Notes under the pieces: model-generated
What the model saw: only the letters and a program-made list of their open reading frames with translations
What the model was told of the DNA's origin: nothing
Database searches by the model: none
Source: Deltaproteobacteria bacterium
Lineage (GTDB): Bacteria > Desulfobacterota > Desulfobacteria > Desulfobacterales > UBA11574
Assembly: GCA_019313025.1 (NCBI GenBank)
Contig: JAFDCA010000111.1
Location: 1 to 11,514, forward strand
Direction of reading: 5' to 3'
DNA length: 11,514 nucleotides
Program-made: the position numbers and the translations under genes
In this document: in pieces, positions 6,484 to 11,514 of the stretch
Position numbering within the stretch: position 1 is the first letter of the stretch
Layout: each line of letters starts with the position of its first letter

Positions 6484-6652
6484 AAAAATACAAACTTTGC
6501 CACTAAACATCCTGCTGCCTGAAGAATTGATAGAAAGATTACAGGCCCATTGTAATGAAAGAGACATGACGGTTCAGGAATTTGTGACGGATGCCATCAT
6601 TGAAAAGTTAGAACTTGTTTACAAAGAAAGACGAAAAAAACCAAGACTGTAG
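6461..6652 (+). CDS. Small ribbon-helix-helix-like protein (CopG/Arc type)
   Basis: The product is 63 aa. A basic N-terminus KKKPKPEK leads to a strand T-L-P-L-N-I-L-L-P, then helix A (EELIERLQAHCNERDM, about 21-36) and helix B (TVQEFVTDAIIEKLEL, about 37-52), with the T-V-Q-E-F-V-T-D-A-I turn typical of ribbon-helix-helix folds (compare 'T-x-S-E-x-I-x-x-A-I'). Such proteins are usually dimeric DNA-binding repressors, sometimes antitoxins. No toxin gene follows; the overlapping upstream partner is a tiny membrane protein, so a classic toxin-antitoxin pair is not supported. AAGGAA lies a few bases before ATG 6461. It could autoregulate this gene run; that is inference. Confidence 0.62.
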   Translation: MKKKPKPEKIQTLPLNILLPEELIERLQAHCNERDMTVQEFVTDAIIEKLELVYKERRKKPRL

Positions 6653-6673
6653 ACCGTATCAACAACGGCAGGA

Positions 6674-6829
6674 ATGCGCAAACTTAACAGCAAGGCGTGG
6701 TATTGTAACTGTGGTTATGAAATCCGGATGGAGTTTCTCCCAAGTGGTTCTAATCGGATAAAGCTGTGCTTGAACCCGCTTTCAAGGATCGTGGAAAGCA
6801 AGAATAGATCAAACCATAGGAGGGATGCA
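6674..6829 (+). pseudogene. CNCG-motif small frame fused in phase to the CBS gene
   Basis: From ATG 6674 a 52-codon frame runs without a stop straight into the CBS gene. It begins S-K-A-W-Y-C-N-C-G-Y-E-I-R-M-E-F, a CxC metal-knuckle motif, then loses recognisable character (R-I-K-L-C-L-N-P-L-S-R-I-V). The beginning matches the 1762 fragment codon for codon. A partner CxxC expected for a zinc site is absent. Because the CBS gene has its own strong ribosome-binding site, this is likely a remnant or a leader frame. A genuine N-terminal extension of the CBS protein is possible but less likely. Confidence 0.4.
6818..6823 (+). promoter_or_regulatory. Perfect Shine-Dalgarno AGGAGG for the two-CBS gene
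   Basis: AGGAGG lies six bases before ATG 6830 and argues that the two-CBS protein starts there and not at ATG 6674 of the same open frame. Confidence 0.75.
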
Positions 6830-7294
6830 ATGATAGCAAGTGAAGTGATGGATATCAACTTTCATTGTTTACATCCTAAAAATACGATCGCTGAAGCCGT
6901 CAGATTGTTTAAGGTGGCGAGCGATAAAGAAGGTAAAAAGATATTCGGGATGATGGTTACAGATGACAATGATCATCTGGTGGGCATGCTATCGATGTAT
7001 GATGTGTTGCTGTTTATCCAACCCAAGCACGTCAAAATCTGGGGTGAGATGGAGGACCTTGATCCGGGACCGTTATTCGATTCGCTTCTAAACCGTGTCA
7101 AAAATATCCGTGTTGAAGACATCATGACCACCGACCTGATCACCGTCAAGCCTAATACGCACCTTTTTGTTATTATCGAAATCATGATTAAAAAGCATAT
7201 TCGAAGGCTACCGATTGTCGAAGAGGCTCGAATCGTTGGGGTCGTTTACCGATCCGATGTCTTTTACTATTTGCTAAGAAAGTTCATTGAGTAA
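6830..7294 (+). CDS. Two-CBS (Bateman module) protein
   Basis: The product is 154 aa, consisting of one CBS pair. CBS1 (about 4-65) runs from ASEVMDINFHCLHPKNTIAE to the ligand-site motif G-M-L-S-M-Y-D. CBS2 (about 92-150) opens VEDIMTTDLITVKPNTHLFV and ends G-V-V-Y-R-S-D. The linker between them is longer than usual and acidic (GEMEDLDPGPLFDS). CBS pairs bind adenine nucleotides or related ligands and usually regulate a partner; no catalytic domain is attached. The start at 6830 is supported by AGGAGG at 6818-6823, though the frame is open back to 6674. It lies 51 bases before a four-CBS gene, so the two are probably co-transcribed and may act together. Confidence 0.87.
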   Translation: MIASEVMDINFHCLHPKNTIAEAVRLFKVASDKEGKKIFGMMVTDDNDHLVGMLSMYDVLLFIQPKHVKIWGEMEDLDPGPLFDSLLNRVKNIRVEDIMTTDLITVKPNTHLFVIIEIMIKKHIRRLPIVEEARIVGVVYRSDVFYYLLRKFIE

Positions 7295-7345
7295 AGGGAT
7301 CGGATTGAGTGGTAGCTGACATCATCGCTTTGGTTAAGGTATAAA

Positions 7346-8233
7346 ATGCCCGTTGTCAAAAATCGAAGCATTCTAACCGGCATACAAGTCAAAGAAGCCA
7401 TGCGGCGAAACGTTCACCGTCTATCTTTAGACGATTCAATAGCTGTCTGTATCCGGCATATGATCAAATTTAAAAACAATGCCGTTCTTGTGAATGATGT
7501 TGAAGGTGCGCCTTGTGGCGTTGTTTCCAAAACCGATATCTTGGGCGTGTACTATGCCGGCCTCCCCGTTGATACGACCCTGCAAGATGTTATGGCCGGC
7601 CCGCCACAATTCTGCTACCCGGATGACAAGCTTGAAGATGCAATCGATATGATGCAAAATCATGGCATACACCGTCTTTACGTCTTGGGAGCAGATTCTG
7701 ATAAAGTCACGGGTACACTGGCTTATACGGACATTGTGGGACTATTGTACCGTTTTTGTCGAACCTGCTCCAAAAGTTTGCGGAAAACTAAAAAAGCGGA
7801 TAATGAACTGCCACAACTTAAAGTAAAAGATGTAATGACAGCGGAAATTGTTTTATGCAAAAGAAATGATTCCATCAAGCAGGTTGTCGAGGTGATCTCG
7901 ACCCAACGGTTGGGGGCGATACTCATCGTTGACGGACAAATATATCCGGTGGGAGTTATTTCAAAAACCGATATCGTCATTGCATATGTCCACGGAGTCT
8001 CCATAGATGAACCGGCCGAAAACATAATGAACACACCGGTAACATCATGCTCTTGGGAAGAACTTCTTTCCCAAGCCATTAAGCAAATGCTATTGAACAA
8101 TATCCAGCGGATATTTGTATACATGGATGATAAACGACACATTAAAGGCGTACTGTCTCTTTCCGATGCTGCTCGCTTTAGATCTGGAACTTGTAAGGCA
8201 TGTGTAGCCAGTCGAATAATAGAAGGTATTTAG
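7346..8233 (+). CDS. Four-CBS-domain protein with a CxxC after each pair
   Basis: The product is 295 aa, two Bateman modules in tandem. CBS1 about 14-68, CBS2 about 80-134, CBS3 about 157-213, CBS4 about 223-278. Each ends in the ligand-site pattern G-h-h-x-x-(T/S)-D: GVVSKTD (58-64), GTLAYTD (123-129), GVISKTD (203-209), GVLSLSD (268-274). CBS1 and CBS3 are the most alike, suggesting duplication of a two-CBS unit. Each module is followed by a cysteine pair: C138-R-T-C141 in the linker and C283-K-A-C286 near the C-terminus (GTCKACVASRI). No enzyme, channel or membrane domain is attached. AAGG at 7336-7339 fixes ATG 7346. Known: CBS pairs bind adenine nucleotides. Inferred: a ligand-sensing adaptor whose CxxC tails bind metal or form disulfides. 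Confidence 0.88.
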   Translation: MPVVKNRSILTGIQVKEAMRRNVHRLSLDDSIAVCIRHMIKFKNNAVLVNDVEGAPCGVVSKTDILGVYYAGLPVDTTLQDVMAGPPQFCYPDDKLEDAIDMMQNHGIHRLYVLGADSDKVTGTLAYTDIVGLLYRFCRTCSKSLRKTKKADNELPQLKVKDVMTAEIVLCKRNDSIKQVVEVISTQRLGAILIVDGQIYPVGVISKTDIVIAYVHGVSIDEPAENIMNTPVTSCSWEELLSQAIKQMLLNNIQRIFVYMDDKRHIKGVLSLSDAARFRSGTCKACVASRIIEGI

Positions 8234-8353
8234 AATTTGACGGTGTCTCGGGGAGGCCTACTCGATGATAACTCTCTTGAAAACATATAACGCCTTATAA
8301 CAAAAACAATGATTGGGGAATAAGCAAGGTGGAGTTGTTATGGAGGTATAAAC

Positions 8354-9076
8354 ATGGAAAGAAACGACAATAGCGTTGCTTCAAACATAACTGGAAAACG
8401 ATTTGGTTGTTTGCAAGTCTTTGGTTTAATGGTTGTTGCCGTCATAATTACCGCAGGGATAACAACCTTAATATTCAAAACCTACTTTTCTCCATCAGAG
8501 TTCAAGCCTGTGACCCTGAACCCTCACGAAGAGCAAGTTCTGATGACTAAATTAGAGAAGCTTGATTCCATGCGAGCTGATGTTGATTTGTACAGAAAAG
8601 ATATCCCCAAGAAACCATCCAAAGAAGACCGGTTTGATTCAAATGCCACTCTCGAGCCGGAACCTTACAGTGAAAAAAACATCAAAAGGGAGATAATGTT
8701 CACTGAGAGGGAACTGAACGCATTATTGGCAAAAAATACGGATCTTGCAAGAAAATTGGCCATTGATTTATCTGATGATCTTGTCAGTGCAAAGCTTCTG
8801 GTGCCTGTAGACGAAGACTTCCCTGTATTGGGAGGCAAAATTCTTCGTGTCAGAACGGGGATGGTTTTTACATACGATAAGGGTAAACCGGTGGTCATCC
8901 TCAAAGGGATTACCATTATGGGTGTGCCCATACCCAATGCCTGGCTGGGAGGAATAAAGAATATCGATCTGGTAAAAGAATTTGGTGCCGAAAAGGGTTT
9001 CTGGAAGACCTTTTCTGATGGGGTGGAGGACATCAAGATAAACGAAGGTCACTTGAAGATTACGCTGAAAGAATAG
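8354..9076 (+). CDS. Membrane-anchored YpmS/DUF2140-like protein
   Basis: The product is 240 aa. After a short basic N-terminus there is one hydrophobic helix (about 21-43, VFGLMVVAVIITAGITTLIF), so it is anchored in the inner membrane with the rest outside. Residues 60-115 are a charged, probably extended linker. From about 113, the segment IMFTERELNALLAKNTDLAR followed by strands L-S-D-D-L-V-S-A-K-L-L-V-P and ending E-G-H-L-K-I-T-L-K-E resembles the YpmS/DUF2140-type fold (a lipid-binding-like beta sheet). That link is by pattern only. GGAGG at 8342-8346, seven bases before ATG, supports the start. It lies 120 bases after the four-CBS gene in the same direction. Possibly an envelope protein controlled with the sensing genes; function unknown. 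Confidence 0.7.
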   Translation: MERNDNSVASNITGKRFGCLQVFGLMVVAVIITAGITTLIFKTYFSPSEFKPVTLNPHEEQVLMTKLEKLDSMRADVDLYRKDIPKKPSKEDRFDSNATLEPEPYSEKNIKREIMFTERELNALLAKNTDLARKLAIDLSDDLVSAKLLVPVDEDFPVLGGKILRVRTGMVFTYDKGKPVVILKGITIMGVPIPNAWLGGIKNIDLVKEFGAEKGFWKTFSDGVEDIKINEGHLKITLKE

Positions 9077-9416
9077 TGCTGTTTTCTCACAGCTCGAACC
9101 AGGAAAAAGACCATGACAGGGTACCGGAATCGGAATTGTTTTAGGGAAAAGCAAGATGCCTCTCAAGCAAGAAACCTTCGGGACGCATTTAAGATTGATT
9201 TTTGTTTTTAAAATATGTTCTTATTGTCTCTATATTGGAAATATCGAAAACGTTGATGAGGAAGTGGACTTATAAAAATATGGATCATCTTCCGATTCGT
9301 TGTGGTAATTAGGGTAAAGCAAGTGAACCATCTCCTATTAAGCAGGCGTGATCCCTTGACCCCTTGGACCCACTTCTCTAACTAAATTGGAGAAGAACCA
9401 AAACCAATACAGGAGC
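9077..9416. other. Intergenic region before the MshEN-like gene
   Basis: No gene is visible. A weak hairpin GCTGT/ACAGC (9078-9082, 9089-9093) follows the upstream stop without a T run. A very A+T-rich stretch (about 9190-9240) could hold a promoter for the next gene, but I see no convincing pair of boxes. The end contains a C-rich run, cccttgaccccttggaccc, at about 9355-9373, resembling decayed simple repeats. Confidence 0.35.
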
Positions 9417-9812
9417 ATGAAGAAAAAAATGGTTGAACATACGCAAAAAAATGGACGAAAGCAGATGCCCAGACTCGGCAAAGCTTTGGTTTCCAAAGGA
9501 TATATAACTGAAGAAGAATTAGATAAGGCACTGTCAGAACAAAAGGTCAGACTCGGTGAGGTTTTGGTTCGATCTGATCGTATAACCGCCGAACAATTAC
9601 ACATTGCCCTGGCTCATCAGAAAAAGGAATCGGTTAAGATTGGCGAGATATGTCAGAAATTGGGATATATAACATCCGAAGACCTGAATTGGGCTTTAAA
9701 TAGAATGAAGAGAAGGCTCGGACAGATCCTGATTGAAATTGGCGTGCTCAAAGATGATGAGTTGCAACAGGCATTGGCTTTGCAAAAAGACGCCTCACAG
9801 GACACGTCATAA
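9417..9812 (+). CDS. Stand-alone four-repeat MshEN-like (T2SSE-N) protein
   Basis: The product is about 131 aa, almost wholly four 24-residue repeats at residues 19-42, 45-68, 74-97 and 100-123, of the form R-L-G-x-x-L-x-x-x-G-x-I-x-x-x-x-L-x-x-A-L-x-x-Q. Repeats 1 and 4 fit fully (RLGKALVSKGYIT, RLGQILIEIGVLK). Repeat 2 has D for the glycine (RLGEVLVRSDRIT). Repeat 3 starts K-I-G and ends in M. Spacers are 2, 5 and 2 residues. This pattern is the N-terminal MshEN domain of type II secretion/pilus ATPases, where two such motifs separated by five residues bind cyclic-di-GMP. No ATPase follows, so it is probably a free-standing receptor or adaptor. ATG 9417 follows AGGAG at once (one base), so ATG 9429 or TTG 9387 are alternative starts; the repeats are unaffected. 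Confidence 0.83.
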   Translation: MKKKMVEHTQKNGRKQMPRLGKALVSKGYITEEELDKALSEQKVRLGEVLVRSDRITAEQLHIALAHQKKESVKIGEICQKLGYITSEDLNWALNRMKRRLGQILIEIGVLKDDELQQALALQKDASQDTS

Positions 9813-10150
9813 AAGATCATTTGTCACTGTCAACAACCCGGGAAATGCTGGACGGTCTTAACATTTAACGTTTTTTTTGATTAGGCAAACAAATTACATG
9901 ATAAACAGAACTGCAGAATTACCGGTTAGGCGGTGGCTCCCGAACCAAACCCCAACGGATCGTTTTATAAGGATTTTATGATGCCATCCCTATCGGGATT
10001 CCGCGTATTCGTCTTCCGATAATTGGAACACGGCAACGGACAGGCTATGCTAATTTCAAGTCAACAACTTGATTTTTGCCAAAAAGTTGTTATCCTTTTT
10101 CATCGAAAAGGGTAAAAGCCCTGTTCTAAAAAATATGATGACCATTTTGA
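9813..10150. other. Intergenic region before the helicase gene
   Basis: No convincing gene on either strand; the longest + frames are under 30 codons. A weak hairpin tcaagt/acttga (10056-10061, 10067-10072) followed by five T could end the upstream transcript. Another run of T lies at about 9872-9879. The stretch contains no recognisable riboswitch. Confidence 0.35.
10056..10077 (+). terminator. Weak hairpin plus T run
   Basis: A six-pair, A+T-rich stem tcaagt/acttga with a five-base loop is followed by TTTTT. Position fits a terminator after the MshEN-like gene, but the stem is weak and 240 bases past the stop. Confidence 0.25.
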
Positions 10151-11514
10151 TTGCGAGATATAATCAACAAATTAAACCGACAAAATCAAAAGGATCCTTC
10201 CCTTCATAGGCATGACTCTCGTATAAAAGGAAAGAAGATTCGACAAACTGGGGATATACCGGCTGCACCCGTCGGGGCACCACCGAAATCGAGGTGGGAT
10301 GTTTCACGGTTAAAAGTTCCGCCAGCTGATGGCAAGATGCGGTTTCACGATTTCGATCTTCCCGATCCCCTGCTTCATGCCATCAGCGATCTTGGCTTCG
10401 AGTACTGTACACCGATTCAAGCCAAAATCCTTCCCAGCAGCCTGTCCGGCAAGGATGCCAATGGCCGGGCTCAGACCGGAACGGGAAAGACGGCTGCATT
10501 CCTGATCACCGTCATCACCCGGATGCTGAATAATCCCATCCAGGACAAACGAAAACCGGGTGCACCCCGAATTCTGGTTTTGGCCCCCACCCGGGAGTTG
10601 GTTCTTCAAATTTCCGAGGAAGCCCGCCATTTATCAACGTACACGGGACTCAAAACCATTTCCGTGTTCGGTGGCATGGATTATGAAAAGCAGAGAAAGC
10701 AGCTTTTCGCCGATCCGGTGGATATTGTCGTTGCAACGCCCGGAAGGCTGCTCGACTTCCAGCGACGCCGCGACCTCACCCTGAAAAAGATCGAGGTTCT
10801 GATCATCGACGAGGCAGACCGGATGCTCGACATGGGTTTTATCCCCGATGTGCGAAAGATTATCAACAGCTCTCCGGTAAAAGACAAGCGTCAGACGCTG
10901 CTCTTCAGCGCGACGTTGACCGGTGAAATTATCCGTCTTGCCTCCCAATGGACCCGTAACTCTGTAACCGTAGAAATCGAGCCGGAACATGTCGCGGTGG
11001 AGACGGTGAAGCAGGTCGTCTACATCGTGACCACCGGCGACAAATTTGCTCTCCTGTTCAATATCATCCAGCGACAGAATCTCAAACGGGCTCTGATTTT
11101 CTGCAACAGGCGCGACGAAGTGAGAGGACTCGCAAAGATGTTGACTCTCCACTGCATCAACTGTTCGACGCTATCTGGTGACATACCCCAAAATAAGCGT
11201 ATTCGTCGCCTCGAGGCCTTTAAATCCGGAAAGATCCGAGTTCTGGTGGCAACGGATGTTGCCGGACGTGGCATCCACATCGAAGGTATGGATCACGTCA
11301 TTAATTTCATGCTGCCCCACGATCCGGAAGATTATGTCCACCGAATCGGGCGCACCGGCCGGGCGGGTGCTGCCGGCACTTCTGTCAGCTTTGCCGATGA
11401 GAAGGATGCCTTCTACATTCCCGCCATTGAGGCGTTCATCGAACAGAAGCTCAGCTGCATCGAGCCGAAGGAAGAATGGCTCACCATGCCTGAGCCTATC
11501 CCTGTAAGGAAAAA
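10151..11514 (+). CDS. rhlB: DEAD-box RNA helicase, RhlB-type (3' end outside window)
   Basis: The frame runs open to the right edge, 454 codons so far. ATP-dependent RNA unwinding motifs are complete and in order: Q motif GFEYCTPIQ (82-90), Walker A AQTGTGKT (107-114), PTREL (146-150), DEAD (220-223), SAT (253-255), ALIFCNRR, VLVATDVAGRGI and HRIGRTGRAG. The N-terminus matters: before M63 (ATG 10337) the same frame reads PPKSRWDVSRLKVPPADGK and joins RFHDF, closely like the basic extension of RhlB proteins ahead of the F-H-D-F and Q motifs. The only start codon after the stop at 10148-10150 is TTG 10151, without a clear ribosome-binding site. Starting at ATG 10337 would keep the helicase core but lose the extension. 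The frame is G+C-richer than the genes to its left. Role in mRNA turnover or cold adaptation is inferred from the family. Confidence 0.9.
   Translation, partial: MRDIINKLNRQNQKDPSLHRHDSRIKGKKIRQTGDIPAAPVGAPPKSRWDVSRLKVPPADGKMRFHDFDLPDPLLHAISDLGFEYCTPIQAKILPSSLSGKDANGRAQTGTGKTAAFLITVITRMLNNPIQDKRKPGAPRILVLAPTRELVLQISEEARHLSTYTGLKTISVFGGMDYEKQRKQLFADPVDIVVATPGRLLDFQRRRDLTLKKIEVLIIDEADRMLDMGFIPDVRKIINSSPVKDKRQTLLFSATLTGEIIRLASQWTRNSVTVEIEPEHVAVETVKQVVYIVTTGDKFALLFNIIQRQNLKRALIFCNRRDEVRGLAKMLTLHCINCSTLSGDIPQNKRIRRLEAFKSGKIRVLVATDVAGRGIHIEGMDHVINFMLPHDPEDYVHRIGRTGRAGAAGTSVSFADEKDAFYIPAIEAFIEQKLSCIEPKEEWLTMPEPIPVRK

Noticed and set aside
6461..6652. Antitoxin of a classic type II toxin-antitoxin pair
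   Set aside because: No RelE, PIN or other toxin gene lies next to it; neighbours are a membrane peptide and a CBS protein.
1174..7410. Shared 14-base run ccatgcggcgaaac near 1175 and near 7399
   Set aside because: One copy lies inside a well-conserved CBS gene, the other in a non-coding leader, and similarity does not extend; probably chance.

Overview
The window looks like a stretch of a Gram-negative, probably anaerobic Desulfobacterota-type genome (Desulfobacterales-like). This is an inference from gene content: a DUF1566 protein, DUF2889, lipobox lipoproteins, a PilZ protein, CBS proteins carrying CxxC tails, a stand-alone MshEN-like repeat protein and an RhlB-type helicase. No rRNA, tRNA, CRISPR array, insertion sequence or phage gene was seen. 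Nearly all genes lie on the + strand; one small missed gene is on the - strand.

Layout. (1) Bases 1-921 hold a LolA-like plus DUF1566 protein that enters from outside the window and is split by a single in-frame TAG at 646-648. (2) 1210-1755 is a DUF2889 protein, followed directly by a 14-codon fragment (1762-1806) matching the start of another frame at 6674. (3) 1941-2492 is a double-BON lipoprotein, then a hairpin-rich intergenic stretch, then a coiled-coil lipoprotein (2770-3234). (4) 3383-3553 on the - strand encodes a 56-aa, six-cysteine zinc-ribbon-like protein, followed by about 660 bases with no convincing gene. (5) 4213-5670 is a DHA2-type MFS efflux pump, visibly richer in G+C than its neighbours. 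(6) 5803-9076 is a compact co-directional run: zinc-ribbon/PilZ protein, tiny two-helix membrane protein, overlapping ribbon-helix-helix protein, two-CBS protein, four-CBS protein and a membrane-anchored YpmS-like protein. (7) 9417-9812 is a four-repeat MshEN-like protein. (8) From 10151 to the window end runs a DEAD-box RNA helicase of RhlB type, open at the right edge.

How the genes may work together. The 5803-9812 block groups two kinds of ligand-sensing module: PilZ and MshEN, both known as cyclic-di-GMP receptors in other proteins, and six CBS domains, which usually bind adenine nucleotides. None carries an obvious catalytic domain. With a small DNA-binding candidate and two membrane proteins in the same run, the block reads as a signalling or adaptor module rather than a metabolic pathway. 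That is inference; no enzyme in the window names a substrate. Two envelope lipoproteins and the LolA-like protein suggest an envelope-related neighbourhood to the left.
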